Shown piece by piece: positions 47,450 through 57,047 of a stretch of 64,000 bases of DNA. Every line of letters begins with the position of its first letter. Position 1 is the first letter of the stretch. The stretch is from NCBI RefSeq assembly GCF_014203235.1, contig NZ_JACHIN010000025.1, positions 1 through 64,000 of the forward strand, in the 5' to 3' direction. The notes under the pieces are model-generated. The model saw only the letters and a program-made list of their open reading frames with translations, was not told where the DNA came from and did no database searches. The translations under genes were made by a program, and so were the position numbers. The DNA comes from Nonomuraea endophytica. GTDB taxonomy: Bacteria > Actinomycetota > Actinomycetes > Streptosporangiales > Streptosporangiaceae.

Positions 47450-49261
47450 TTGTCCGCGACAGAAGACCCATGGTTCACCGTCCTGCCCGACCGGGAGGAG
47501 AGCACGGACGTGGCCCGGCGGATCCACGACACCTGCGGCGGCGCGCACGAGGTGAGTCACCCCTCCGGACGGCCGTGGCTCATCGGCCGCTGGCCGCCCG
47601 GCACGCTGACGGTCGGCAGGAGACCGGGCGCGGCGACGGCGGCCTTCGGCGAGCACGCCATGAGCGAGGCACAGCTGGCCGGAGGCGGGCTCGACCTGTC
47701 GGCTTCCGCTCTCGGCAGCGCGTATCTGCTGGTCTCGGAGGGCGGCCGGGTCCGGGTGCGGGGGACGGCCTCCGGGCTGCGCAGGGTGTACACCTGCCGG
47801 GTGAACGGGACGCCCGTCGCGGGGAACCGGGCGCTCGTGCTGGCCGGACTGGCCGGGGCCGCGCCGAACCCGGCCAGGCTCGCCACCCGGCTGCTGTTCG
47901 CCCACCCGCCGTGGCCGCTGAACTGGCTGCCGGTGTGGGACGGCGTCGACGCCGTGCCGCCCGGCCACGACGTCGTCCTCGACCAGCGCGGCGGCGTCAC
48001 GCAGGCCCGCTGGTGGAGCTTCCCCGAGCCGCTGGAGCGCGAGGAGGCGGTCGCGGCGCTCAGGACCGCGCTGAGCGAGGCGGTCGCCCTGCGCGCGGGC
48101 CCCGGCCGCACGGTCGTCGCGCACCTGAGCGGCATGGACTCCTCGTCGGTCTGCTCCCTGGCCGCCCGCACCGGCGCCGACGTCGTGGCGCTGACCGCCG
48201 CCCAGCCCGACCCCATGGACGAGGACGTGCTGTGGGCTCAGCGCACCGCCGCCGCGCTGGCAGCCGAGGGACACCCGGTGCGGCACGAGATCATCTCCGC
48301 AGAGGAATGCCCGCTCGTCTACCACGACATGCTCGGCGCGCACGAACGCTTCGACGCGCCGTTCCTGCTGCTGCACCACCGCAGCCGGCTCATGCACATC
48401 CTGCGGCGCGGCCAGGCGTACGCGCCCGCCGCCCACCTGGTCGGGCTGGGCGGGGACGAGGCCGCCACGATGCTGCCCACCTGGCTGCCCACGCTGATCA
48501 GGCAGGCGCCGCTCACCGGGATGCGCCACCTGCTGACGGCCTCGGCCAAGAACCGCTGGCCGCTGCGGCGGACGCTGCGGCACCTGGTCACCGGCAGGGC
48601 GTACGACGGGTGGATGCGGGCCGCCGCCGGCCGCCTCGGGCGCGACGGGCACGGTGTGGACGGGCCCGCGCTGGGGTGGGATCTGCCGCCGACGATGCCC
48701 GCGTGGGCGACGCCGTACGCGGTGGAGCTGGCCGCCGGTGAGCTGCGCGAGGCGGCCGAGCGCCACCCGCCGCTGGCCGGGGGGCGCGGCGCGCACCACA
48801 ACCTCGCCGCGATCCACGGCGGCTGCCAGATGGTCGGCGACTTCCAGCAGATCGCCGCCGCCCGGGGCATCACCATGTCCGCGCCGTTCTTCGACGACCG
48901 GGTCGTCGAGGCGGCGCTGGCCGCCCGGCCCGGAGACCGCTACGACCCGGCCAGGTACAAGCCGGTGCTGGCCGACGCCATGCGCGGCATCGTGCCCGAG
49001 GTGACGCTGGGCCGTACCACGAAGTCGGAGACCTCCGCCAGCGCGGTCATGGGCAGCAGGAAGCACCGCGACCAGATCATGGCCCTCGCCGAGGACAGCC
49101 TCCTGGGCGAGCTCGGCCTTATCGACCAGGACCTCTTCCGCGCCACCTGCAGAGGGCCGATCGACGTGCTGACCCAGCACCGCCGCATCGAGCCCACGCT
49201 GGCGTGCGAGATGTGGCTGCGCACCGTGAAGGAGGACGAGCGTGTACGCGCTGGCGCCTGA
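47450..49261 (+). CDS. Lasso cyclase (asparagine synthetase-like, protein C)
   Basis: A 603-residue macrolactam synthetase. It activates the ring Glu/Asp side chain of the core as an acyl-adenylate and joins it to the new N-terminus. The ATP-pyrophosphatase loop is HLSGMDSSSVCSLAA, near residue 227. LVGLGGDEAATMLPTW, YDPARYKPVLADAMRGIVPE and RTTKSETSASAVMG are conserved in lasso cyclases. The N-terminal glutaminase-like domain lacks a catalytic Cys1, as expected. The best start is TTG at 47450 behind GGAGGGGGAG. It follows the second precursor by 68 bases and overlaps the RRE gene by 20. Confidence 0.93.
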   Translation: MSATEDPWFTVLPDREESTDVARRIHDTCGGAHEVSHPSGRPWLIGRWPPGTLTVGRRPGAATAAFGEHAMSEAQLAGGGLDLSASALGSAYLLVSEGGRVRVRGTASGLRRVYTCRVNGTPVAGNRALVLAGLAGAAPNPARLATRLLFAHPPWPLNWLPVWDGVDAVPPGHDVVLDQRGGVTQARWWSFPEPLEREEAVAALRTALSEAVALRAGPGRTVVAHLSGMDSSSVCSLAARTGADVVALTAAQPDPMDEDVLWAQRTAAALAAEGHPVRHEIISAEECPLVYHDMLGAHERFDAPFLLLHHRSRLMHILRRGQAYAPAAHLVGLGGDEAATMLPTWLPTLIRQAPLTGMRHLLTASAKNRWPLRRTLRHLVTGRAYDGWMRAAAGRLGRDGHGVDGPALGWDLPPTMPAWATPYAVELAAGELREAAERHPPLAGGRGAHHNLAAIHGGCQMVGDFQQIAAARGITMSAPFFDDRVVEAALAARPGDRYDPARYKPVLADAMRGIVPEVTLGRTTKSETSASAVMGSRKHRDQIMALAEDSLLGELGLIDQDLFRATCRGPIDVLTQHRRIEPTLACEMWLRTVKEDERVRAGA

Positions 49262-49505
49262 CATCTCCGCCGTCGACACCGACTACGGCATAGCCCTGCT
49301 CCACCAGGTACGCGGCGAGTACTGGAGCCTCAACCCCACCGGGGCGATCGTGCTGCGCTCCGCGCTGGAGTCCGGCGACCCCGGGCACGCCGTCGACCGG
49401 CTCGTGGCCGCCTTCGACGTGGACGGCGGCGAAGCAGCCCAGGACGTCGCCCACCTCATGGACAGCCTCGTGACCATGGGCATCCTCGTGCGGAGGCCGG
49501 CATGA
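49242..49505 (+). CDS. PqqD-like RiPP recognition element (lasso protein B1/E)
   Basis: An 87-residue RRE protein that binds the precursor leader and presents it to the peptidase and cyclase. The beta-hairpin region (ISAVDTDYGIALLHQVRGEYWSLNPTGAIVLRSAL) and the following helices match PqqD/B1 proteins. Its target is the YERPEI motif in both precursors. The GTG start lies inside the cyclase gene, and the stop overlaps the peptidase start (ATGA). Confidence 0.92.
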   Translation: MYALAPDISAVDTDYGIALLHQVRGEYWSLNPTGAIVLRSALESGDPGHAVDRLVAAFDVDGGEAAQDVAHLMDSLVTMGILVRRPA

Positions 49506-49933
49506 GCGTCGACCCCACGATGGCCCTGGCGCCGCGGGCGTACCCGCCGCTGGAGCGCTGGCGCGCCCGCCTGGCCGTGCTGGCGGCGAAGGCGCTGGCC
49601 AGGCGCTCGCCGAGCACCATCGTCAAGGTGCTGAGCCGGATCAGCACCGGCACCCGCCCGGCCACCTACGCCGAGGCCAGCCGGGCCCGCGAGGTGGTCA
49701 CCCGCACCAGCAGGGCGTGCGCGAGCCCGAAGGGCTGCCTGCCCCGCTCGATCGCGACCGCGCTGCTGTGCAGGTCGCGGGGGAGCTGGCCGACCTGGTG
49801 CGCGGGCGTGCGGGTGCTGCCGCCGTTCGGCGCGCACGCCTGGGTCCTGGCCGAGGGCCGGCCCGTCGACGAGCCCGCGCCGCCGGGCTACCACCGCGTC
49901 CTGCTGCAGGTGCCACGGGAGGCCACCCCATGA
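49502..49933 (+). CDS. Lasso leader peptidase (transglutaminase-like, protein B2)
   Basis: A 143-residue cysteine protease that removes the leader. The triad is Cys79 (SPKGCLPRSIATALLCR), His112 (FGAHAWVLAEG) and Asp123 (RPVDEP). The size and split from the RRE domain fit the actinobacterial B1/B2 arrangement. It overlaps both neighbours by four bases, so RRE, peptidase and P450 should be made in a fixed ratio. Confidence 0.93.
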   Translation: MSVDPTMALAPRAYPPLERWRARLAVLAAKALARRSPSTIVKVLSRISTGTRPATYAEASRAREVVTRTSRACASPKGCLPRSIATALLCRSRGSWPTWCAGVRVLPPFGAHAWVLAEGRPVDEPAPPGYHRVLLQVPREATP

Positions 49934-51126
49934 GCGAACTGCCCGAGATCCCGATGCCACGCGGCTGCCCCTACCGCCCGCCGCCGGGCTACGACCGCCT
50001 GCGCGAGCACGGTCCGCTGGCCCGCGCCGTCCTGCGCGACGGCACCCCCGTATGGGTGGTGACCGGATACGCGCAGGCGCGTGCGCTGCTGGCCGACCCG
50101 CGGATGTCGTCGGACGCCCTGCACCCGGGCCACCCGCACCTGGCGCGGGAGAAGGGCGCGCCGCCGACGGACCCGGAGCGCAAGAAACCGGCGCTGAGCT
50201 TCGTGGAGATGGACGACCCGCTGCACGCCGAGCACCGGCGGATGGTCATCCCGCACTTCAGCCTGCGCCGTGTGCGCGAGCTGCGCCCGCACCTGCGCTC
50301 GCTGGCCGACGGGCTGATCACGGCGATGATCGACGCGGGACCGCCCGCCGACATGGTGAGCGCCCTGGCCGCGCCGCTGCCCGCGCTGACGCTCTGCGCG
50401 GTGCTCGGCGTGCCGCCCGAGGACCGGGCCCTCTTCACCGAGCACCTGCGCTGGCCCACGCTCCTCGACCCGGCCACCGGCCCGCCGTTCCGGGTGGTCT
50501 ACGACCTGCTCGCCCGGCTCCTGCGCGACAAGGCGGCCCGGCCGGGCGACGACGTGCTCTCCGCCCTGGCCCGCCGGGTCGCGGACGGCGAGCTGAGCGA
50601 ACGGCAGGCCCGGGAGATGGCCGCCATGCTGGTCGTCGCCGGGCACGAGACCACCGCCAACTCGCTCGCGCTGAGCGTGCTCATGCTGCTGACCAGGCCG
50701 GGCGGGCTGAAGGCGCTCACCGCGGCCACGATGCCCCAGGCCGTCGACGAACTCCTGCGCCACGCCAGCGTCGCCGACCCGCTGCCGAGGGTCGCCACCG
50801 CCGACATCCCGCTCGGCGACGAGCTGATCAGGGAGGGCGACGGCGTCGTCGTGCTGCTGGCCGCCGCCAACCACGACGCCGCGGCCTTCCCCGCCCCCGG
50901 CGACCTCGACCTGGGCCGCCACGCCGCCCGCCACCTGACCTTCGGCCACGGCCCGCACCAGTGCCTGGGCAACAACCTGGCCAGAGCCGAGCTGGAGACC
51001 GCGCTCAGCGCGCTGCTCACCCGCCTGCCCACGCTGCGGCTGGCCGAGCCCGCCGAAAGCCTGCCGGTCAAACCCGCGCTGTCCCTGCAGGGCGTCACCC
51101 GCCTGCCCGTCACCTGGGGGCCGTGA
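49930..51126 (+). CDS. Cytochrome P450 in the lasso operon
   Basis: A complete 398-residue soluble P450. The I-helix oxygen-activation motif is VVAGHETTANSLAL, the K-helix ExxR is DELLRHA, and the heme loop is FGHGPHQCLGNNLARAELE with Cys345. The start overlaps the peptidase stop (ATGA), so it belongs to the lasso operon. P450s are not core lasso enzymes; it probably tailors the peptide by hydroxylation or an aromatic crosslink, and the cores are rich in Trp and Tyr. Redox partner genes are not in the window. Confidence 0.94.
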   Translation: MSELPEIPMPRGCPYRPPPGYDRLREHGPLARAVLRDGTPVWVVTGYAQARALLADPRMSSDALHPGHPHLAREKGAPPTDPERKKPALSFVEMDDPLHAEHRRMVIPHFSLRRVRELRPHLRSLADGLITAMIDAGPPADMVSALAAPLPALTLCAVLGVPPEDRALFTEHLRWPTLLDPATGPPFRVVYDLLARLLRDKAARPGDDVLSALARRVADGELSERQAREMAAMLVVAGHETTANSLALSVLMLLTRPGGLKALTAATMPQAVDELLRHASVADPLPRVATADIPLGDELIREGDGVVVLLAAANHDAAAFPAPGDLDLGRHAARHLTFGHGPHQCLGNNLARAELETALSALLTRLPTLRLAEPAESLPVKPALSLQGVTRLPVTWGP

Positions 51127-52841
51127 TGGCCGCCTGGCGGACCCTCCTGTCCCAGGTACGCCCGCACCGGGGCCGGATCATCGCCGGAGGCCTGCTCGGC
51201 CTGGCCGGCGGCGCGGCGGGCCTGATCCAGCCGGTCGCCGCCAAGATGGTCACCGAAGACCTCCTGGCCGGAACCCCGGTGCTCAGCACGCTCGCCATGC
51301 TCACCTCGCTGCTCGTCGTCGGCGCCGTGCTGTCGGCCTGCGGCCGCTACGTGCTGGAGGTCGCCGGCGAGAACGTCGTGCGCGCCGCCCGCGACCGGCT
51401 CACCGAGCGCGTCTTCCGCCTGCGCCTGGCCGACTTCGACCGGCTCGAACCCGGCGACCTCATGTCCAGGCTCACCGCCGACATCACCCTGCTGCGCTCG
51501 GCCACCACCAACGCCGTCGTCACCGGAGCCACCGGCCTGGTGCTCGGCGTCGGCGCGCTCGCGCTCATGGCCACCACCGACCTGGTGCTGCTCGGCGCCA
51601 CCGCCGCGGTCCTGGCGCTCACGCTGGCCGGGATGGCGCTGGTCATGCCGCGCGTCTCGGCCGCCACCCAGCGCACCCAGGCCGCCGTCGGGCTGCTCGG
51701 CGCGATCGTGGAGCGCGTGCTCGGCGCCTACCGGACCGTCAAGGCCAGCGGCGGCGAGCGCCGCGAGAGCGCGCGGGCCGCGCAGGCATCGGGTACGGCA
51801 TGGCGGCACGCGATCACCGCCGCCCGCTGGCAGTCGGCGACCGGCGTGGCCGGAACCCTGTCGACCCAGGTCACCTTCCTCGTCGTGCTCGGCCTGGGCG
51901 GCCTGCGGGTGAGCCAGGGCACGCTGACCCTGCCCTCGATGATCATGTTCCTGTTCTGCCTCATGTATCTGTCGGGCCCGATCGGGCAGATCCTGTCGGC
52001 GTTCACGCAGGTGCAGGTGGGGCTGGCGGCGGTCCGCCGCATGCAGGAGGTCGACCGGCTGCCCGCCGAGCCCCTGGAGGCTCCCGGTGACCCGGGCGGC
52101 GACGGTGCCTCGGTCCGGTTCCGCGGGGTGCGCTTCGGCTATGGCGGCGCGGTCGTACTGGAGAACGTGGACATCAGCGTCGCGCCCAGGACCATGACCG
52201 CCGTCGTGGGCCCGTCGGGAGCGGGCAAGAGCACGCTGTTCGGCCTGCTGGAGCGCTTCTACGACGTCGAGGACGGCGCCGTCGAGGTGGCCGGGCGCGA
52301 CGTGCGGGACTGGCCGCTGGCCGAGCTGCGGGCCGCCATCGGCTACGTCGAGCAGGACGCGCCCATCCTCGCCGGGACGCTGCGCGACAACCTGCGCTAC
52401 GCCGCGCCCGACGCCACCGACGAGCAGATCCACGAGGTGCTGGCGCGGGCCCGGCTCACGCCCCTGCTCGACCAGCTGCCCCAGGGCCTCGACACGCCGG
52501 TCGGCCACCGCGGCACCACGCTGTCCGGCGGGCAGCGCCAGCGGATCGCGGTCGCCCGCGCCCTGCTGCGCCGTCCCCGGCTGCTGCTGCTCGACGAGAT
52601 CACCTCCCAGCTCGACGCCGCCTCCGAGCAGGCCCTGCGGCAGGCGGTCGAGGAGATCGCCGCCACCACCACCGTCATCGTGATCGCCCACCGGCTGTCC
52701 ACCGTGGTCAACGCCGACACCATCATCGTCCTGGAGGAGGGCAGAGTGCGCGCCGCCGGAACCCACCGGGAACTGCTCATGGCCGACGACCTCTACCGCG
52801 ACCTCGCGGCCGGTCAGCTGCTGCCCACGGCGATCTCATGA
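51126..52841 (+). CDS. ABC exporter of the lasso cluster (protein D)
   Basis: A 571-residue fused ABC half-transporter. The membrane domain of six helices begins near IIAGGLLGLAGGAAGLIQPVAAKMV. The ATPase domain has Walker A GPSGAGKST, signature TLSGGQRQR and Walker B LLLLDEITSQLDAASE. It exports the mature lasso peptide and often confers self-protection. It lacks a C39 peptidase domain, consistent with leader removal by B2. The ATG at 51126 or the GTG at 51123 can serve as start; both overlap the P450 stop. It is coupled to the beta-propeller gene by ATGA. Confidence 0.93.
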   Translation: MAAWRTLLSQVRPHRGRIIAGGLLGLAGGAAGLIQPVAAKMVTEDLLAGTPVLSTLAMLTSLLVVGAVLSACGRYVLEVAGENVVRAARDRLTERVFRLRLADFDRLEPGDLMSRLTADITLLRSATTNAVVTGATGLVLGVGALALMATTDLVLLGATAAVLALTLAGMALVMPRVSAATQRTQAAVGLLGAIVERVLGAYRTVKASGGERRESARAAQASGTAWRHAITAARWQSATGVAGTLSTQVTFLVVLGLGGLRVSQGTLTLPSMIMFLFCLMYLSGPIGQILSAFTQVQVGLAAVRRMQEVDRLPAEPLEAPGDPGGDGASVRFRGVRFGYGGAVVLENVDISVAPRTMTAVVGPSGAGKSTLFGLLERFYDVEDGAVEVAGRDVRDWPLAELRAAIGYVEQDAPILAGTLRDNLRYAAPDATDEQIHEVLARARLTPLLDQLPQGLDTPVGHRGTTLSGGQRQRIAVARALLRRPRLLLLDEITSQLDAASEQALRQAVEEIAATTTVIVIAHRLSTVVNADTIIVLEEGRVRAAGTHRELLMADDLYRDLAAGQLLPTAIS

Positions 52842-53719
52842 ACGAACGCATCTACGTGGCCGGCCCCGACACCTCGTCCGTGGCCGTGCTCGACGCCGTC
52901 ACCCTCGAACACCTGGCGAGCGTCGGGGCGGGGGCGCGGCCGTACGCGCCGGCGCTGGCGGGCGAGCGCCTGTACGTCACCGACTTCGGAGGGCGCAGCG
53001 TCACCGTCATCAGCACCGCCACCCTGGCCGTCGTGGGCCGCATCCCCGTCGGCGACCACCCCGGCGGCATCGTCATCGACCCCGCGGGCCGCCACGCCTA
53101 CGTCACCAACTACCAGAGCAGCGACGTGTCCGTGATCGACCTGCGGCGCGACACCGTGACCGGCACCATCGCCGTCGGCCGCAACGCCGCCGCCCCGGCG
53201 CTGGCGGGCGAGCGCCTGTACGTGACCAACTTCGAGAGCCACGACCTGTCCGTGATCGACACGGCTGCGGGCGAGGTGATCGCCACCGTCCCCGTCGGCC
53301 CCCACCCCAACGGCGTCGCCGTGACCCGCGACGGCGCCCACGTCTACGTCACCACCACCGGCGCCAACCTGCCCGGCCAGGACAACGACGTGCTGGTCCT
53401 GGACGCGGCCACGCTGGAGGAGGTCGCCACCGTCCGCGTCGAGTCCGGCCCCTACGGCATCGCCGCCTCGCCCGGCCACGACCGCGTCTACGTCACCCAC
53501 TACTACAGCAGGAGCGTCATCGGCATCGACACCGTGACCAGGCGGATCGTCTCCCGTACCGAGGTCGGCGAAAGCCCCGAGGCGCTCACCCTGTCCCCGA
53601 AGGGAACCCGCCTGTACGTCTGCAGCACCCGCGCCCACCTGGTCTCCGCCATCGACACCGCCACCGGCCAGATCGTCGCCACCGCCCCGGTACGCCGCCC
53701 CGCCGGGGTGGCCGCCTAG
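52838..53719 (+). CDS. YVTN/NHL-type beta-propeller protein
   Basis: A 293-residue protein made of about seven repeats of the YVTN type (for example LYVTDFGGRSVTVIST, AYVTNYQSSDVSVIDL, LYVTNFESHDLSVID, VYVTHYYSRSVIGIDT). No signal peptide is present, so it should be cytoplasmic, unlike most YncE-like proteins. Its start overlaps the exporter stop (ATGA), which makes it the last gene of the lasso operon. It may bind the precursor, the P450 or the finished peptide as a scaffold or immunity factor. I do not know a described role for it in lasso biosynthesis. Confidence 0.88.
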   Translation: MNERIYVAGPDTSSVAVLDAVTLEHLASVGAGARPYAPALAGERLYVTDFGGRSVTVISTATLAVVGRIPVGDHPGGIVIDPAGRHAYVTNYQSSDVSVIDLRRDTVTGTIAVGRNAAAPALAGERLYVTNFESHDLSVIDTAAGEVIATVPVGPHPNGVAVTRDGAHVYVTTTGANLPGQDNDVLVLDAATLEEVATVRVESGPYGIAASPGHDRVYVTHYYSRSVIGIDTVTRRIVSRTEVGESPEALTLSPKGTRLYVCSTRAHLVSAIDTATGQIVATAPVRRPAGVAA

Positions 53720-53741
53720 CACCTCGCGACGTCGCCGGTGT

Positions 53742-55817
53742 TCAGGGTGCCAGAATCTGCCGGGTGATGGTGGGGTCGGTGATGGCGGTGTCGCGGGCCA
53801 GCAGGAACGCCTTGCTGAGGATGAGCGCCAGCTTGCCGTCCTCCTCGAAAGGCAGGAACAGCCCGGCGTGCGGGTCGTCGGCGGAGACCACGCACAGGTA
53901 GGCGTCGTTGGGCTCCATCAGGATGTTCGCCGACCCCAGATGGATCTTGTAGGTGCGCAGATCCCCCCTGACCACCAGGAACCGATCGGTCAGCGTGCAC
54001 CGGCCGGCGATCGCCGTACGCCCGATCAGCCGCTCCAGCGCGTCCCGGCGGACCTCGGCGGTCGGCGTCAGCGGCCCGAACGAGCCGCTGCGCCAGTAGT
54101 CCCGCAGACGTTCCGGCCCATCCTCGGCCCACCGTTGTTCGGTCGTGATCGAGGCGACGGCCACGAACAGGTCGACGTCGCGCAGCGCCTCGCTGAACAC
54201 CAGCGGCGGCACCTCCGTCAACAGCGCGTCCCGCCACTTCCCCTCGGCCTGCCGCTGGAAGGACACCCGGGAGGTGCCGGCATAGGCCTCGGTGTACAGG
54301 CCGTGCTCCAGGCTCGCCCGCCACCGCCCGCCCGCCAGCGTGCGCCGGGCCTCGCCGTCGCCGCCGCCGTCCCACCGACCCAGGAACTCCGCCCGCCAGC
54401 CGCGCTGCTTGAACAGCGCGTACAGCTTGCGGTAGTCGACCACGTGCCCGGCGAACCGGTGGGAGTGGGTCCCGCTCGCCTCCTCCGCGGGCGTGAGCGG
54501 ATAGACCTCCCTGAAGGCCTGCTTGAACGGCTGCCGCAGCTCCTTGCCCAGCACCACGTCCCGCCATTCCCGCACCTCGTCGGCGCTCGCGCGGGCCGGA
54601 TGCCACAGCCGCACCGGCACGTCGGGCACGCCCATCCCCAGCTCGGCCCGCCACACGCCCGGCGCGACCTCGAACTCCCAGATCAGCTGCCCGGCAACGG
54701 CATGCCCCTCCAGCCGGCGGTAAGGCGGCGCCGTCTCACCCGCTTGCCCTGTGTGTCCGCTTTCCTGGCTGGCGTGTACGGCCTCCTGACCTGTGTATCC
54801 GGCTTCCAGTGCCCTCACCAGGGTGGCTCGTTGGGCGGCGGCCTGCTGGGTCAGCTCGCGCAGCCGCTTGACCTCGCCGGGATGCTCCCTCTTGACCACC
54901 GCCGGGACCGCCTTGAGCTTCTTGTCCCCGTGCCACCAGGACAGCTCGACCGCGCCGTCGGTGGAGATCACCGCCGTGTGCTCGCCCACGGTCTGGCGTA
55001 CGCGGCCGTCGGGCAGCCGGAACGCCACCTCCAGCCGCTCGGCCAGCGCGGGCTCGATGCGCTTGAACATGCGGTCGAGCTGCTTGGGCACCCCGGCGTG
55101 CCGGATGGCCCGGCGGGCGGCGCGCAGCGCGGAGATCGCCTCGGGCGTCGGGTGCTCCTCCACCGCGCGGGCGATCTCGAACAGCACCGCCTGCGAGGGC
55201 AGGGTCCTGGCCTGGGTGGGCGCCACCGCGACCCCGAGCAGCAGCGGCTCCAGCAGTTCGGGCAGCCACGGTTCGTCGCGGTGGAGCGCGACCCGGGCGG
55301 CCCGTCCGATGCTCCCCTTCTCCCCGTCGGCGAACGCCTGGTCCGCCTGGTAGGCGATCTCCCCGGCCTGGATCGCCGCGACGCGGTCCCGCGCCGCCTC
55401 CAGCGTCTCGCGGGCGAAGTCCGGATAGCCGGGTAGCCCGCAGAGCCACGCGGTCACGCCCTGGGGCGGCTCGTCCCGCATCACCTCGGCGAACAGCGCC
55501 CGCCGCTCCACGTCCCAGCCGAGCACCAGGTCGAACTCGGCCAGCGCGATCGGCCCCTGCTCCCGGCCGAGCCGGTCTCGCACCTCGCCGTCCATGCCCG
55601 CCAGCCCAGCCGCCACCAGCGCGGAGAACGGCGCGTACACCGGGATCGTGTCCGGCAGCAGGAACCCGGCCAGCTCGCGCGCGGGCGCGACCAGCCGCTC
55701 CGGCGCCACCCCGACCAGCCCGGTGCTCAGCTGGGAGGTCACGGGCCAGTAGGAGGAGTCGTTGGCGGACCCGGTGATGAGCGCGAACAGGCGCTGGGCG
55801 AGGGGGGAGAGCTGCAT
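53742..55817 (-). CDS. DUF4132 (MolR-like) protein
   Basis: A 691-residue cytoplasmic protein. Its C-terminal half matches DUF4132: LRQPFKQAFREVYPLTPAEEASGTHSHRFAGHVVDYRKLYAL, PPLVFSEALRDVDLFVAVASI, DRFLVVRGDLRTYKIHLGSANILMEPNDAYLCVV. The N-terminal half is helical-repeat-like. A Gln/Gly/His-rich insert near residue 340 (EAGYTGQEAVHASQESGHTGQ) is a disordered linker with two repeats of GYTGQ/GHTGQ type. DUF4132 proteins are linked to MolR and SWIM-domain modules and are not understood. It converges on the lasso operon with a 22-base gap and is probably not part of it. Confidence 0.88.
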   Translation of the reverse strand: MQLSPLAQRLFALITGSANDSSYWPVTSQLSTGLVGVAPERLVAPARELAGFLLPDTIPVYAPFSALVAAGLAGMDGEVRDRLGREQGPIALAEFDLVLGWDVERRALFAEVMRDEPPQGVTAWLCGLPGYPDFARETLEAARDRVAAIQAGEIAYQADQAFADGEKGSIGRAARVALHRDEPWLPELLEPLLLGVAVAPTQARTLPSQAVLFEIARAVEEHPTPEAISALRAARRAIRHAGVPKQLDRMFKRIEPALAERLEVAFRLPDGRVRQTVGEHTAVISTDGAVELSWWHGDKKLKAVPAVVKREHPGEVKRLRELTQQAAAQRATLVRALEAGYTGQEAVHASQESGHTGQAGETAPPYRRLEGHAVAGQLIWEFEVAPGVWRAELGMGVPDVPVRLWHPARASADEVREWRDVVLGKELRQPFKQAFREVYPLTPAEEASGTHSHRFAGHVVDYRKLYALFKQRGWRAEFLGRWDGGGDGEARRTLAGGRWRASLEHGLYTEAYAGTSRVSFQRQAEGKWRDALLTEVPPLVFSEALRDVDLFVAVASITTEQRWAEDGPERLRDYWRSGSFGPLTPTAEVRRDALERLIGRTAIAGRCTLTDRFLVVRGDLRTYKIHLGSANILMEPNDAYLCVVSADDPHAGLFLPFEEDGKLALILSKAFLLARDTAITDPTITRQILAP

Positions 55818-55892
55818 GGCGAGGGGTTCCCGTCCGCGTGGGATCTTGGCAGTGGTGCGCCATCTATAGCAGCGGCGGGCGACAGAACGCGC

Positions 55893-57047
55893 TCAGGGTT
55901 TGCCGATGAAACGTTCCCCGGCGGCCTCGATGCGCTCGATCTCGGTGCGGAAGAAGCGGGCCAGCTCCGCGCAGGCGGCGGGATCGACCGGTCCTCCTTC
56001 ACGTTTGGGCAGGTCCGGGTAGGGGCTGCCGAGGACGAAGATGTTCTCGTCGTTGAAGTTGTTGGCCGGGGCGGTGTAGTTGAAGGACCCGGCGATGACG
56101 ACGGCCTCGTCGATGACCATGAGCTTGTGGTGCAGCTTGCCGAAGGCGGCGCTGCGCTTGGGAAAGTACAGCTCGATGTGGGCGCGGTCGAGGTCGTGGG
56201 TGGCGGCCCAGGACTGGGCGCCCTGGCCGGGGTCCATGACGCCGGTGACGGTCCGCTTGGCCGCGGCCAGCGCGATCATGGCGTCGTCGATGCCCGAGGA
56301 GCCGGAGAAGGTGAAGATCGCGAAGTCGACTCGTTTGGCCGCCTTGAGCATCTGCTTCATGATCTCCAGCTCGGGCGCGTGATCGGGCGCGAACAGGATC
56401 TTGACCGGCACGCCGTTGAGATTGAACGCCATGGGCACCTTGCCGTGGGCGCCGCGGCCGAACTGTCCGGCGCGCATCTGGGCGAACTCGGTGGTGTACT
56501 CGCGGCAGACCCGGGCGTCGTTGAAGATCACGATGTGGTTGAGGTTGCGGTGGCAGTCGGTGCCGGTGAAGTTCGCCGAGCCGGACAGGATCGCGGAGCT
56601 GGGCAGGGGGCGTTCGCGGAAGTCGCGGATGATGAACTTCTGGTGGAAGATCGCCGGGTTGTAGTCGGCCTTCACGTCCACGTTGCAGCGCAGCAGCGCG
56701 GCGAGGATCTTCCGGTTGGGCTCCAGGCTCTTGGCGCCGCTCTCCTGGCCCCACTGCACACGCAGGCGGGCGGCGGCCTCGTCCTCGCCTGCCTTCGGGG
56801 CGATGTTCGGGAGCTTGGCGGAGATCAGGTAGTCCTGCTCCAGGACCATGCGGACGTCGACGCCGCGGAATCGGGCGTCGAGGATGGCCTGGGCGATGGG
56901 CTCGGAGTCGAGCTCCTGCACGGCGATGTCCAGGAAACGCTTGGCACCGCCGATGAAGTCGATGATCACCTGTTCGAGGTTGTCGGCAGCGCCCAGTTCG
57001 GTGGGCCCGACAAATGCCTCGATCTTGCCTCCGGCAAAGACGGTCAT
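55893..57047 (-). CDS. Phospholipase D-like domain protein
   Basis: A 384-residue protein with two HKD catalytic motifs: FHQKFIIRDFRERPLPSSAILSGSANFT near residue 134, and LHHKLMVIDEAVVIAGSFNYT near residue 320. Each has the following Ser/Asn that completes the PLD active site. It should cleave or transfer phosphodiester bonds in lipids or nucleic acids. There is no signal peptide, which favours a nuclease or an intracellular phosphodiesterase. No clear ribosome binding site precedes the ATG at 57047. A GATACT hexamer six bases upstream allows a leaderless start. Confidence 0.88.
   Translation of the reverse strand: MTVFAGGKIEAFVGPTELGAADNLEQVIIDFIGGAKRFLDIAVQELDSEPIAQAILDARFRGVDVRMVLEQDYLISAKLPNIAPKAGEDEAAARLRVQWGQESGAKSLEPNRKILAALLRCNVDVKADYNPAIFHQKFIIRDFRERPLPSSAILSGSANFTGTDCHRNLNHIVIFNDARVCREYTTEFAQMRAGQFGRGAHGKVPMAFNLNGVPVKILFAPDHAPELEIMKQMLKAAKRVDFAIFTFSGSSGIDDAMIALAAAKRTVTGVMDPGQGAQSWAATHDLDRAHIELYFPKRSAAFGKLHHKLMVIDEAVVIAGSFNYTAPANNFNDENIFVLGSPYPDLPKREGGPVDPAACAELARFFRTEIERIEAAGERFIGKP

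Noticed and set aside
49242..53719. Long minus-strand frames of over 350 codons opposite the P450, exporter and cyclase genes
   Set aside because: They are shadows produced by high GC in third codon positions. Their sequences are Gly/Arg/Asp-rich with no domain, and the plus-strand genes have full motifs.
53742..55817. DUF4132 gene as part of the lasso cluster
   Set aside because: It is convergent with the operon, and the family is widespread in actinomycetes without lasso clusters.
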